From Rhodopirellula baltica (GTDB taxonomy: Bacteria; Planctomycetota; Planctomycetia; Pirellulales; Pirellulaceae): a stretch of DNA of 64,000 bases. A program made the position numbers and the translations under genes. Within the stretch, counting starts at the first letter, position 1, and each line of letters begins with the position of its first letter. The notes beneath the pieces were generated by a model. It had not been told where the DNA came from, did no database searches, and saw nothing but the letters and a program-made list of their open reading frames with translations. Location: assembly GCA_002901265.1 (NCBI GenBank), contig PPHI01000063.1:118759-182758 (forward strand). Direction: 5' to 3'. This document shows positions 1-9,176 of the stretch, one piece after another.

Positions 1-1151
1 CCAATCAATTCACGCAGTGCGCGTTCGCGGCCGTAAACGCCGAAGCGGTCGTCACCGGGAAGGTTGGATCCATTCAACGCTGCCGTCAGGCGGCGTTGTT
101 GGTTCCAGTACTGGCTGACAGCTTGCGACAATTCCTGGATCGTGGCGTTGCCCTTTTCCAAATTCAGTTTCGTGAACTGGGCGGTCGCTTGTGCACTGTC
201 ACGAGCGATCGTCGCGGTCGAAACCGAACGATAGGAAAGGTACAGGTCCCAGTAGGCGACTTCGACGTTACGGACCAAGTTTCGCACTTGGGCTTCGTAG
301 GTCGCAATCGCGATGTCTTCGTTCATGCTCGCCAACATCACCGGGATGCGGTTGACGAAGGTGCCGCGGTTGCGTGCCAGCGGGTGTTGAATCTGTGCTT
401 CCAACAACGCGGTGTAGTCGCTGGGATACAGACGCGAAAAGCTGCTGATTTGCGAGTTATTACGGGTATAGATCGTCTGTTGACGCAGGGTCGCGACGCC
501 ACCGGTGCCCAATCGCTTGCTGATCGCCGATTGTTGGGTGGTGTTTTGGGCAACCGAAATCTGCGGATTGATCGAGTTCCCGGCACCCACGTTCTGTGGT
601 CGGTCGGTCGTCGACAGATCGATGAAGCCACTGGCGACAGCATCGAATTCCGCCAACGCGTCTTCAACGCCGCCAATCTGGTTCGCTCGCTGCACACCAC
701 GCGACAACAAACGGTTGCCGGCGCCATCGGTCGTCAATGGGATCGACTGAGTCGTCGTTTGTTGCAACGCGACATCGTAGATGCTACCGAACTGACCCGG
801 TTGGCTGCTGATGAACTGTGCGGCCAGGTTTTGCTGTGTCTCCGAGGTGCCGCCGTTTGCCAGAATAAATCGCGCGTTATTGAGCGCCATCGAGACGCAC
901 TCTTCGAGCGACAAGTTCCAGTACTGATAGTCGTGGTTACCGACCGTCAGCGGCGGAAGCGAATCAATCGCCTCCGGCATCGGTTGCACATCAACATCCG
1001 GGTATTCAATGGATGTCGCGGTGTCGAGATAGTGTTTGAGGTCTGGTGACTCGTTCACGAAAAACGGTTGCGTTGGCGTACATCCGGTAGCCATCACAAT
1101 CGCCAGCGCGAGTTGCACAGACGCAGCAAAATGAAATAACGAGCGATTCAT
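1..1151 (-). CDS. TolC-family outer-membrane channel lipoprotein, C-terminal part outside window
   Basis: A reading frame runs leftward from an ATG at 1151 off the window edge (383 codons visible, no stop). The start of the protein has a signal peptide ending in a lipobox-like MATGC, so it is probably an acylated lipoprotein. Residues near 80-95 read WNLSLEECVSMALNN, which is the usual opening helix of the TolC/OprM repeat. The following sequence is rich in Gln, Asn and Ala, and includes an AYWDLYLSYRSV helix segment typical of these trimeric channels. The family forms the outer-membrane exit duct of efflux or type I export systems together with an inner-membrane pump and a periplasmic adaptor. 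No pump is visible here. The family assignment is firm; the substrate is unknown. Confidence 0.85.
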   Translation of the reverse strand, partial: MNRSLFHFAASVQLALAIVMATGCTPTQPFFVNESPDLKHYLDTATSIEYPDVDVQPMPEAIDSLPPLTVGNHDYQYWNLSLEECVSMALNNARFILANGGTSETQQNLAAQFISSQPGQFGSIYDVALQQTTTQSIPLTTDGAGNRLLSRGVQRANQIGGVEDALAEFDAVASGFIDLSTTDRPQNVGAGNSINPQISVAQNTTQQSAISKRLGTGGVATLRQQTIYTRNNSQISSFSRLYPSDYTALLEAQIQHPLARNRGTFVNRIPVMLASMNEDIAIATYEAQVRNLVRNVEVAYWDLYLSYRSVSTATIARDSAQATAQFTKLNLEKGNATIQELSQAVSQYWNQQRRLTAALNGSNLPGDDRFGVYGRERALRELI

Positions 1152-1368
1152 GCCCTAAGCTTCCCTAGGTCGAGCCCGAACAGAATATGTACGCGTGAAG
1201 GAGGATCACACGTCAATTCAATTCAGACACGAGCAGTCCAAATGGAAGCCCCCCACCAGTTTCTCGCGTCATCGCAAACACGAGAACCTGTCCAGGAGTT
1301 GGGTATCGGTGGCAAGGCGTGCAGACTTTGACGGTTCTGTCAAAAATTCGGATTAGTTTCCAAATTCC

Positions 1369-1399
1369 GCCGTGAAACACGTCCCGTGCGTTTCACGGC
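1369..1399 (-). terminator. Hairpin downstream of the secreted protein gene, possible terminator
   Basis: A perfect 10-bp inverted repeat (GCCGTGAAAC / GTTTCACGGC) encloses an 11-nt loop, 19 bases past the stop codon of the minus-strand gene that ends at 1418. There is no strong T run, so termination is an inference. Confidence 0.4.
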
Positions 1400-1417
1400 A
1401 AGCCTTCAGCACTCAAC

Positions 1418-2260
1418 CTACTCCGCCGAGACGTTTTCTTTGGGCGAGAATCGCAAGTAGACGGGGGCCTTCAGGACCGACAACATGCTCAGCTTCTTTT
1501 TCGGCTGAGGATCCTTGGCTTGATTGCCTGTTGCGGGGATCACCATTTCCGGAGCATCGACGGCAAAATCGGCGGCCGTCCCAGGCACCTCGTTGCTGGC
1601 CAAACCAAAGGGAGAATCCGAATCAAAGAAACCTTGCACGCCGGAACTCTGCTGCAGGACTCCAGCGTGTGATGCTGGCGATGCGAGATTCACTGCGGAC
1701 GAGCTTGCTTGGTGATGGTGGTGATCCGAAGCCGACGAGCTTTCAAAGTCTTCCTTCGACGGCGCTTCAAGCACCGGGCCGGGGATCTCCATCGGCACTT
1801 CCAAGGCGTCGATCTGCTCTTCCAGAATCATCTCTTCGGTTGGTGGCAACACGACACTGGCGGTCGGCGCATCGGTTTGACGGCGCGGACCAGTCAGCAA
1901 TGCTTCCCAGGGTTTGGGATAGAAATACAGGTCCGTCACACGTTTGTCGCGACACGGTTCGTTGTACAACCCGCGATGCTCGGCGCGGTGCCATGCCATC
2001 GCTTCTTGGCTGCTGGGCGCGATGTAGTATGCGACTTTGCCGCCAATGTAGGTGGGGCGGTTGTAAGTCCGTCGGTAACCCGCTGGTAACCGATTGCCGA
2101 CTGGGCCGATCAAGTCGACGCGTTGGTGAACCGTTTGGTTCTCGCGATCGGGGTGGTGCGCGTCCGCAGCCCCGCTGGCAATTGGCAACGACATGACAAA
2201 ACTGCCCAGCAATAGCGCGAGGCGTTTTCTGTTTCCGATCTTGGTCCTGAATTGGGACAT
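1418..2260 (-). CDS. Secreted protein of unknown function with a His cluster
   Basis: 280 residues. I chose the ATG at 2260 because GGAGGT lies about 9 bases upstream; the frame stays open to a GTG at 2284. A basic N-terminus followed by a hydrophobic segment (ALLLGSFVMSLPIASGAADA) indicates a signal peptide. The mature part has a Tyr-rich middle (YRRTYNRPTYIGG, KVAYYIAPSSQEAMAWHRAEH), then an acidic stretch with EEMILEEQIDALE, and a His-Ser region with SDHHHHQASSS near residue 200. I do not recognise a domain. It lies upstream of the TolC-like gene on the same strand, but with a 266-bp gap and a hairpin between them, so co-transcription is doubtful. Confidence 0.7.
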   Translation of the reverse strand: MSQFRTKIGNRKRLALLLGSFVMSLPIASGAADAHHPDRENQTVHQRVDLIGPVGNRLPAGYRRTYNRPTYIGGKVAYYIAPSSQEAMAWHRAEHRGLYNEPCRDKRVTDLYFYPKPWEALLTGPRRQTDAPTASVVLPPTEEMILEEQIDALEVPMEIPGPVLEAPSKEDFESSSASDHHHHQASSSAVNLASPASHAGVLQQSSGVQGFFDSDSPFGLASNEVPGTAADFAVDAPEMVIPATGNQAKDPQPKKKLSMLSVLKAPVYLRFSPKENVSAE

Positions 2261-2768
2261 CCTTTCCCACCTCCGATTGAGCACACCTGGTGTAGTCTGC
2301 GCGATCGATTGATCGTGCCATGTCAGCCGTGACCCTTACGTTGCCGACATCGCTTCGGTGTGGCGGTCCCTGCCGTACCGAAGCGAGCGAATGGATCACA
2401 TGCCCTGGCTCTACTTTTCGACCTGATCGGACGAATTATGCGGACTTTCATTCGAAACGCGGGTTGGTCGGTTAGTAGCGATCATGCGGAGCATCGACGT
2501 CGAGTCTGCGGCCATCGAAAGGTTTACTGGCAAAACAGTTCATACCGACTGGGGGCAGTTGACGATGCCAATCACCGTCAGCCGGCCAATCGGTCGGGTG
2601 CATCCGATGGATATCGTTTCTGGCAGGGATTGCCATCGCTCCGCTTCATCGACCGAATGTCAGGGTCGAGCTTACTGACCGAATTGGCTTATAGACCGAT
2701 TGGGTTGGGCGGGTGTGTCCTTTACCTTCCGACGCGGCCCCGTGCGTCTCGACTGCCAGGAACTTGCT
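2261..2768. other. Intergenic region between divergent genes, no gene recognised
   Basis: About 508 bases separate the minus-strand secreted protein from the plus-strand phosphatase. Short open frames are present in several phases but none has a ribosome site or a recognisable protein. It must hold the promoters of both divergent genes; I cannot point to convincing -35/-10 boxes. Confidence 0.5.
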
Positions 2769-4301
2769 GTGGAAAAGACGGCTCAGAATCATCTTCGCAT
2801 CCATCGTGGCGACGAAACCGCGACGGACACCTCGCTGAAATCACGCACCACCAGCCAACGCTTTTGGCAAGCGTTTTCGGCGGCAACCGGATGGCGAGTC
2901 GACTCCTCGCACCGTAGCAACGCCGCAAACGATCCGTCCGGACGCAAAGCGGTTCGCGTCTTGCCGGCGATCGAAATGGACGTGATGGCCGATCATCCGC
3001 TCGATAGCTTTCCTCCCGTTGAAAAGGCAAACGCCGCACAGTTGGCCGAGATTGCCGCCGACATGGCCAGCGAGATCGAAATCCTTCAAGAGCACGTTCG
3101 CAAACGCGAGCTCGAACTCGCCGCGATGGCGGTTGCCCCCTACAGCACGGCCGATGTCGAAGAAACCTGTGCCGGCATCGAAGCGACCTTGCGGGACGCC
3201 GTGATCGCATTGCGTTTTGATGCGGCCGCGATATACATCCTCGATGACGACACCCAATTCCTGAACACACGCGTCGTGTTCGGCCTTCCGCAAGATCGTT
3301 TGGCGGGCGAGCCACGGCAACTTCGCGGCAGCCGCGGTGACCTAGAAGCGATGGTTCAAGAGGTCGTCTTGATGGACGACTTGAACAACGAAGTCGGCTC
3401 GACATGGAACTGCCCCGAACCGGCCGGCGCCGCGATCTGTGCGGCAATTTACAAAGGTGATCTGCCAGTGGGCACCCTTTGGCTGTATTCGAAAAATCGC
3501 AAACCGCTGGATAAATCACACGCGGCGATCGCTCGCATGGCGGCCAAACAAGTCGCTCTCAGTCTGTCGGCGGCGGTCCAAAGCCGCGCGCAACTTTCGT
3601 CCAAACAGGCTACCGAAGCGATTGCCGATATCGCCGCTTGGCAATACTCGTCACTGCCATCGACAAACGAAGTCGCCACCGGCTGGACTGTCAACGGCAT
3701 GATCGACTCGCCGGACCGCTGGGCGGCTGGATGGCACATGTGGGATGTCCTGCCCGATGGAACCATCACGGTCGCGATTGCCGAAGCCCATGATCACCAT
3801 GCAGGCGGTGCGATGGCCGCCGCCACCGCACGGGCCGCACTGACCGCACACAGTGGTTATCGGCATTCCCCACGGCAAATGCTGCAGCGGATCAGTGACA
3901 CCCTTTGGCAGACCAATACGGCAGACCAACTCGTCTCACTGATGTACATCCACCTGGATCCCGAGACGGGTGAAGGCGAAGTCGCCGTGGCCGGTCAAAT
4001 CGAAGGCATGATCGCGGGTGACTACGGATATCGGCCGCTGGTCGCATCCGGTTGCCGCCCGTTGGCAAGTTCCATCGATATCGACTGCTTCGAATCGACG
4101 TTCAAATTAAGCAAGGGCGAAAAACTGCTCGCTTACACGGGCGGCCTACGCAAAGACGGCGTCAGCCAAGACCTCATCGGATGCTGCTTGCGGAATTCCG
4201 ACAGCAATGCCAAGGACCCGCTTGCCATGCTGCGACGCGAGATCGCCGATTTCCCGGTTCGCAACGAACGCGGTCTGCTGTTGCTTTCTCGCAAGGTTTA
4301 A
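2769..4301 (+). CDS. GAF domain plus SpoIIE-type (PP2C-like) serine phosphatase
   Basis: 510 residues from a GTG at 2769, preceded by AGGA 7 bases upstream; the frame is open to 2700. After an Ala/Glu-rich helix (EIAADMASEIEILQEHVRKR) comes a GAF-like sensory domain (DAVIALRFDAAAIYILDDD ... GLPQDRL ... LPVGTLWLYSKN). The C-terminal half resembles a SpoIIE/RsbU phosphatase: WHMWDVLPDGTITVAIAEAHDHHAGGAMAAATA, then TADQLVSLMYIHLDPETGEG and GEKLLAYTGGLRKDGV. In the family the equivalent of the second block is GDvsGHG, here replaced by AEAHDHHAGG, so metal binding may be altered. Such proteins dephosphorylate anti-anti-sigma factors in partner-switching modules. No anti-sigma partner lies next to it. 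Domain call good; target unknown. Confidence 0.8.
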   Translation: MEKTAQNHLRIHRGDETATDTSLKSRTTSQRFWQAFSAATGWRVDSSHRSNAANDPSGRKAVRVLPAIEMDVMADHPLDSFPPVEKANAAQLAEIAADMASEIEILQEHVRKRELELAAMAVAPYSTADVEETCAGIEATLRDAVIALRFDAAAIYILDDDTQFLNTRVVFGLPQDRLAGEPRQLRGSRGDLEAMVQEVVLMDDLNNEVGSTWNCPEPAGAAICAAIYKGDLPVGTLWLYSKNRKPLDKSHAAIARMAAKQVALSLSAAVQSRAQLSSKQATEAIADIAAWQYSSLPSTNEVATGWTVNGMIDSPDRWAAGWHMWDVLPDGTITVAIAEAHDHHAGGAMAAATARAALTAHSGYRHSPRQMLQRISDTLWQTNTADQLVSLMYIHLDPETGEGEVAVAGQIEGMIAGDYGYRPLVASGCRPLASSIDIDCFESTFKLSKGEKLLAYTGGLRKDGVSQDLIGCCLRNSDSNAKDPLAMLRREIADFPVRNERGLLLLSRKV

Positions 4302-4688
4302 GTGCAAGCGTCGAGATCATTGCGATCCAAATCAATGCCATCCAAAGCGCCCCCAGCGATCGGGCGCAAATGAACTGCGACACCAGTTTGATTTTTCACG
4401 GCGGGTTTCAGATTTAATCGCAACTTAGTCGTCTGGCAAACCGCTATGCTGTGCAACGCCGAATACGTTTGGTGACTGTTTGGGTCACCTTGCCGGCGCG
4501 CAGGCCTGTGATGGGGGATCGCGATGCTCGTCGCGAGAGGCTTTTCACGGCACTACGATTTGCCTGCCAAATTTGCCGTTCACCGTATGCCCTAGACCGT
4601 GCTTCCCTTCGATCTGACTGTCGACGCGATCGCGAAAATGAACGGCTGACGTTCAACCAATGAATCAACACTCGGAGCTGCCAACACT
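4302..4688. other. Intergenic region, no gene recognised
   Basis: 387 bases. A GCGCCC/GGGCGC hairpin at 4347-4367 may end the phosphatase transcript, although it has no T run. The 10-mer TTTTCACGGC occurs twice (4393-4402 and 4542-4551) and again at 39326-39335. Nothing else is recognisable. Confidence 0.45.
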
Positions 4689-5291
4689 GTGACGAACCCC
4701 ACCCGTCATTCGGTGATCGACTCAATCGAAAATCGGTACAGTCCCTATCGTTTTTCAAGCGAGCCGGTGCCGCAGGAATTGTTGGCACAGTGTTTTGAAG
4801 CGGCATCATGGGCGGCTAGTAGCTACAACGAACAGCCGTGGCGTTTCTTGTTGGCCGGCCGCGAAAACGCGACCGAGTTCGAACGGATGCTCGGCTGCTT
4901 ACTTGAAGCGAACCAGGACTGGGCAAAAAACGCCGGTGCTTTGGTGCTGACAGCCTTTCGCAGCAAATTCACTCAGAACGAGAAACCCAATCGGGTCGCG
5001 CTGCACGATCTAGGACAAGCCGTCGCCCACTTTGCCTTGCAAGCGACCAAGCTCGGGCTGCAAGTCCACCAGATGGCCGGTGTGAATCTCAGTCAGGTGC
5101 GGACGGAATACCAAATCCCTGACCCCTTCGAACCCGCGACCGCCTTTGCCATCGGCTTCCCGGCACAAGCTGCCCCGGAATCCGAAACTGAAAAGCAATA
5201 CGCAAATCGGGAGCAATCCGCTCGCAAACGCAACCCGATTTCTGAACAGCTGTACCAGGGAAAGTGGGGAAATTCGGTTCAATGGGGATGA
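4689..5291 (+). CDS. Nitroreductase-family FMN oxidoreductase
   Basis: 200 residues from a GTG. The N-terminus has IENRYSPYRFSSEPVP, the usual FMN-phosphate-binding start of the family, followed by AASWAASSYNEQPWRFLLA, which matches the conserved SxxNxQPW segment. A central LGQAVAHFALQATKLGLQVHQMAG helix matches the family's dimer/FMN helix, and FAIGFPA near residue 155 the final strand. These dimeric cytosolic enzymes use NAD(P)H to reduce nitro groups, quinones or flavins; the physiological substrate cannot be read from the sequence. It stands alone between two regulatory phosphatase genes. Confidence 0.85.
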   Translation: MTNPTRHSVIDSIENRYSPYRFSSEPVPQELLAQCFEAASWAASSYNEQPWRFLLAGRENATEFERMLGCLLEANQDWAKNAGALVLTAFRSKFTQNEKPNRVALHDLGQAVAHFALQATKLGLQVHQMAGVNLSQVRTEYQIPDPFEPATAFAIGFPAQAAPESETEKQYANREQSARKRNPISEQLYQGKWGNSVQWG

Positions 5292-5464
5292 TTTCGCGTC
5301 CAATGGTGTGGGAAAGGAAAGATTCGTCTGACACGCCGGTATTCGACTTTGGTAGATAAGAACGAATCGTGGGTCAGGCATGACGCGTTGACGGTTCGAA
5401 AAGCCGCCTAGGTCTTCCCAGGGCTGGCAAATACAATACGTGTAACCCCGATCCCAAATGTGTC

Positions 5465-6847
5465 ATGTCGGGTCAAGCCATTTCTACGTCCTACATACTT
5501 AAGCAGCCTCAGGAAAAACGATCGGTGTCGGAGTCTTGGAATCCTGGTGTTGTCTGCGCTGCCCGCACCGATGTGGGAATGCGCCGAACCAACAATCAAG
5601 ACTCGCATTCGATGATCCCTGCCCATTCGCAGGAACGGTTTGACGCCCGCGGCCACTTGTTCACTGTTGCCGATGGAATGGGTGCACATGCCGCAGGCGA
5701 ACTAGCCAGCAGCATGGCGACCGAGTTGATTGCGATGAACTACTTTCGCACCTCGGCACTCAACGCACGCGACTCGCTGCATGTCGCCGTCAGTGAAGCG
5801 AACGCGGAAATTTTTCAGCGCGGCCAGCGGAACCCCGAATTCCACAACATGGGGACCACCGCCAGTACCCTGGTGCTGCTACCCACAGGTGCCTTAATCG
5901 CCCATGTCGGTGACTCGCGAATCTATCGGCTTCGCGCGGGCGTCTTCGAACAATTGACGTTCGACCATTCGCTGGTCTGGGAAGTTCAGGCGAGCGGACA
6001 AGTCCATCCGGATAGCGCACTCGGACAAGCCCTGCCTAAGAACGTGATCACACGCTCGCTCGGCCCCAACGCTGATGTCCAGGTCGACATCGAAGGCCCC
6101 TTCGAAATCCAACAAGGCGACAAGTTCCTGTTGTGTAGCGATGGCCTGTCGGGTCAGGTCGATGACGTCGAAATCGCGACCCTGCTGGACTGCCTCCCCG
6201 AGGACCTGGCCGTTGAAGTCTTGGTCGACTTGGCCAACCTGCGTGGCGGCCCCGACAACTCGACCGTCGTTGTCGCCTCGGTCACTGACGGCCCGCTCGT
6301 CAACGACGACAATCCGACCGCTCGTCGCGAAGAGGAAGACACACTTGTGTTCTGGGGCACCATCGCTTCGATCCTTGCTTGTGGGATCTCCGCAGTCGCA
6401 AGCGTGACGTTCTTGATGCTTGACCAACCGGGCCCCATGATCATCGCCGTGATCGGTGCAATCATCTCAGGCGTGATCGCGGCGATGAGCTACTCGAACT
6501 TCAAAGAGCAATCGCGACGACGCAGCTTGGCACTTCGCGATGGCACTGCGATTCAAAAAGCGTTTGGTGGAAACGCACCTTACCGGCGCTACCTCGCCCG
6601 GCCAGACGAAACGCTGTACCAGCGGCTCGGCAAAACGGTCAATGAGCTGCGTGATGCGGCCAAGATGAAAAACTGGTTGATGGATTGGGACCAGATCGAC
6701 GCGCTGCAAAAATGTGGTGCCGCAGCAATGCAATCTGGCGATGGCAAAACCGCGATCAGCTACCAAGCGAAAGCCATCATCGAAACGATGCACCAACTTC
6801 GCGAACAGCATGACCGCAGTGCCAACGAAACCGCAATCGACCATTAA
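5465..6847 (+). CDS. PP2C-type protein phosphatase with two membrane segments and a C-terminal helical tail
   Basis: 460 residues. PPM/PP2C metal-binding motifs are complete: RTDVGMRRTNNQDS (about 35-48), VADGMGAHAAGE (Asp70 in DGMG), GTTASTLVLL, AHVGDSRIYRLRAG, LLCSDGLSGQVDD and GGPDNSTVVV. This is the Stp/PrpC pattern of Mn/Mg-dependent phosphatases that reverse Ser/Thr kinases of the PknB type. After the catalytic domain come two hydrophobic helices (about 300-350: FWGTIASILACGISAVASV and IIAVIGAIISGVIAAM), then a basic linker and a soluble helical tail. The tail, with WDQIDALQKCGAAAMQSGD and ISYQAKAII, resembles a degenerate TPR. The catalytic part would face the cytosol. No kinase gene is adjacent. 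Confidence 0.88.
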   Translation: MSGQAISTSYILKQPQEKRSVSESWNPGVVCAARTDVGMRRTNNQDSHSMIPAHSQERFDARGHLFTVADGMGAHAAGELASSMATELIAMNYFRTSALNARDSLHVAVSEANAEIFQRGQRNPEFHNMGTTASTLVLLPTGALIAHVGDSRIYRLRAGVFEQLTFDHSLVWEVQASGQVHPDSALGQALPKNVITRSLGPNADVQVDIEGPFEIQQGDKFLLCSDGLSGQVDDVEIATLLDCLPEDLAVEVLVDLANLRGGPDNSTVVVASVTDGPLVNDDNPTARREEEDTLVFWGTIASILACGISAVASVTFLMLDQPGPMIIAVIGAIISGVIAAMSYSNFKEQSRRRSLALRDGTAIQKAFGGNAPYRRYLARPDETLYQRLGKTVNELRDAAKMKNWLMDWDQIDALQKCGAAAMQSGDGKTAISYQAKAIIETMHQLREQHDRSANETAIDH

Positions 6848-6942
6848 TCGTTTGCCGCCACACGGGTTGTCAGTGGGTGTGACAACGCCTGAACCGATGC
6901 CGTTGCCTTTTTCTTGCTCTCTGTTTTGAAAAGCCGATCGAA

Positions 6943-8337
6943 GTGAACGATCAATCCTCGCGTCTGGCCATCCCCTTGATTCCGGCCGCACGACTCGGCT
7001 CTTCAACTTGGCTGTTGCATCTCAGGTACTTCGCCGTTGCCGGCCAATTGGTTGCGATCGTTGTCGCTGTCCTGATCGGCATCGAACTTCAGTTTGGCCC
7101 GTTGCTGGCCTTCGTCGCGTTTACCGCGATCACGAATTTCATTTACGGCGTGTATCTACGAACCAGTTCCACTCGGTTGGAATCGGACACTGACCTAAAC
7201 AATGGGAACGGAGAATTCGATACGCCGACGGTCGACGACACACCGACGGTCCGTGCGGTCACGCTGGGCCTGATGCTGCTCGATTTGATGACGTTGACCG
7301 CGATGCTCTATTTCAGCGGCGGTCCGACAAACCCATTCAGTTTCTTCTATTTCGTGAACCTCGCCGTCGGTGGCGTGATGATCTGGCCTCGTGCGGCGTG
7401 GTCAATGACGGCGGTTGCGATCGTTGGGTACTCGACGATCCTGCTGGACTGCGTGCATGTTCCCGAACTGGGGCCGCCGGTCGACGAAAACGGTTTTGGT
7501 CTGCGATCAATCGGTCTGATGTTAGCGTTTGCGACCTGCGCTTCGGTGGTCACCTATTTCGTCACTCGCACCAGCGGGTCGCTGCGAGCCCGCGAAAAAG
7601 AACTTCGCGAAAGCCAACTCGCGAAAGCGGCCAATCGTCGAATCGAAGCCTTGACCACCTTGGCGGCCGGCGCAGCTCATGAGTTGGCCACGCCGCTTTC
7701 GACAATCGATGTCATTTCTCGCGAACTGTCACGCCACCTAGAAGGCGTCGAGAAACCGGAGTCGGTTGCCGAAGACTTGCGGCTGATCGACCACCAGCTG
7801 GAATTGTGCCGGCACATCCTGCATCGAATGCGCGGGGCCGCCGGCGATACCATGGCACAGCAGTGGTACAAAACGACGGTCGGTGACTTGATCGATGCGA
7901 CGCTGGAAGGCGTCCGCGACCCACACCGTGTCGATGTCATCGATGGAACCGAAGACGACGAAAATCGAACACTCTGGATGCCCGAAGAAGCGGTCGCGCA
8001 GGCGATTCGCAATCTGATTCACAACGGCCTGGATGCCAGCGGCGTTAACGGAAGGGTGAAAGTCGAATCGCGGATCGACGAACAATATGTCGAGTTCCTG
8101 ATCACCGACGAAGGCCAAGGGATGACCGACGAGATTCTGGGACGAATCGGCGACCCATTTTTCACAACCAAGGAACCCGGTCGCGGAATCGGTTTGGGGC
8201 TTTACCTGACCCGCAATGTGGTCTCACAATTGGGCGGGTCACTGACCTTTTCATCGATCCCAGGGCGCGGCACCTCCGCAGTTGTCAAATTGCCGATCGC
8301 CAATCCGGAAAACGCCCCAAACGTTCCCGTGGTCTAG
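6943..8337 (+). CDS. RegB/PrrB-like membrane redox sensor histidine kinase
   Basis: 464 residues from a GTG. The N-terminal half has about six hydrophobic helices (first: LLHLRYFAVAGQLVAIVVAV). Gly126-Phe132 reads GGPTNPF, the GGxxNPF quinone-site motif of RegB. The H-box LAAGAAHELATPLSTI places the phospho-acceptor at His246. LELCRHILHRMRG puts a Cys at 289, matching the redox-active Cys of RegB by position (40 residues after the His in Rhodobacter, 43 here). The ATPase domain has NLIHNGLDASG, DEGQGM and GIGLGLYLTRNVVSQLGG. RegB senses the quinone pool and phosphorylates RegA; no response regulator lies nearby. It is followed after 18 bases by the IMPase-like gene, so the two may be co-transcribed. 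Confidence 0.88.
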   Translation: MNDQSSRLAIPLIPAARLGSSTWLLHLRYFAVAGQLVAIVVAVLIGIELQFGPLLAFVAFTAITNFIYGVYLRTSSTRLESDTDLNNGNGEFDTPTVDDTPTVRAVTLGLMLLDLMTLTAMLYFSGGPTNPFSFFYFVNLAVGGVMIWPRAAWSMTAVAIVGYSTILLDCVHVPELGPPVDENGFGLRSIGLMLAFATCASVVTYFVTRTSGSLRAREKELRESQLAKAANRRIEALTTLAAGAAHELATPLSTIDVISRELSRHLEGVEKPESVAEDLRLIDHQLELCRHILHRMRGAAGDTMAQQWYKTTVGDLIDATLEGVRDPHRVDVIDGTEDDENRTLWMPEEAVAQAIRNLIHNGLDASGVNGRVKVESRIDEQYVEFLITDEGQGMTDEILGRIGDPFFTTKEPGRGIGLGLYLTRNVVSQLGGSLTFSSIPGRGTSAVVKLPIANPENAPNVPVV

Positions 8338-8355
8338 CCAACAAGTCACTCCATC

Positions 8356-9165
8356 ATGCCAGACAATTATCAAGCGATCCTGCATTCCGCAATGACTGCC
8401 GCACAGGCGGGTGGCCATGTCCTGCAAAGGTACTGGCATGACGGAATTGAATTGCGTGACAAATCAGAATTCGGCGGCAAGACGTACGACTTGGTAAGTG
8501 ACGCCGATTTGGAAAGCCAAGAAGTGATCGCTCGCTCGATCGCTAACGATTACCCCGATCATGAATTGCTGGGCGAAGAAGACCTAACGGGCGACATCAC
8601 GGCAGAACACCTCTGGGTGATTGATCCTCTCGATGGGACGAACAATTTCGCGCACCACATCGGTCATTTTGCCGTTTCGATCGGCTACTTCGTCGATGGA
8701 GTGCCCACGGTCGGTGTCGTGCACAATCCGATTTCAGGCGATACCTACACGGCAACACGTGGCGGAGGCGCGTTTCGGAACTCGCAACCGATTCGCGTCA
8801 CCAACGCCGACCACCTTTCCAAGTCCATGGTCGGATGCGGCTTTTACTATGATCGTGGCGACATGATGCGCAGCACTCTGGCGGCGATCGAAGAATTCTT
8901 TTCACACGACATTCATGGCATCCGTCGTTTCGGCACCGCGGCCCTCGACTTGTGTGCCGTCGCGTCCGGTCAATTCGGAGCGTTCTTCGAATACAAACTT
9001 TCACCCTGGGACTTTGCCGCCGGACAATTGATCGTTCGCGAAGCCGGCGGAATCGTGACCAACGCGAAAGGCGACCCGCTTGGTTTAACGCAATCGAGTG
9101 TGCTCGCTGCATCGACAGCAATCCACCCGCACGCACTCGCAATCACCAAGAAGCACCATCCATAG
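8356..9165 (+). CDS. Inositol-monophosphatase-family phosphatase
   Basis: 269 residues, a normal length for the family. The Mg2+-binding signatures are intact: LLGEEDL (about 75), WVIDPLDGTNNFAH (about 93-106) and SPWDFAAGQLIVREAGG (about 217-233). The family hydrolyses inositol monophosphate, histidinol phosphate or PAP/FBP, and the sequence does not decide among these. It starts 18 bases after the sensor kinase and ends 11 bases before the convergent aminotransferase gene. No ribosome site is clear, which fits translation coupled to the kinase gene. Confidence 0.88.
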   Translation: MPDNYQAILHSAMTAAQAGGHVLQRYWHDGIELRDKSEFGGKTYDLVSDADLESQEVIARSIANDYPDHELLGEEDLTGDITAEHLWVIDPLDGTNNFAHHIGHFAVSIGYFVDGVPTVGVVHNPISGDTYTATRGGGAFRNSQPIRVTNADHLSKSMVGCGFYYDRGDMMRSTLAAIEEFFSHDIHGIRRFGTAALDLCAVASGQFGAFFEYKLSPWDFAAGQLIVREAGGIVTNAKGDPLGLTQSSVLAASTAIHPHALAITKKHHP

Positions 9166-9176
9166 TGAGAGCGGTT

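Noticed and set aside
96..1049. 317-codon plus-strand open frame
   Set aside because: It lies opposite the TolC-like gene, whose minus-strand translation has a signal peptide and TolC helices; the plus frame has no family resemblance.
1337..1342. TTGACA on the minus strand as a promoter -35 box
   Set aside because: No TATAAT-like box lies at a suitable distance, and the sequence is part of a short palindrome TTTGAC...GTCAAA.
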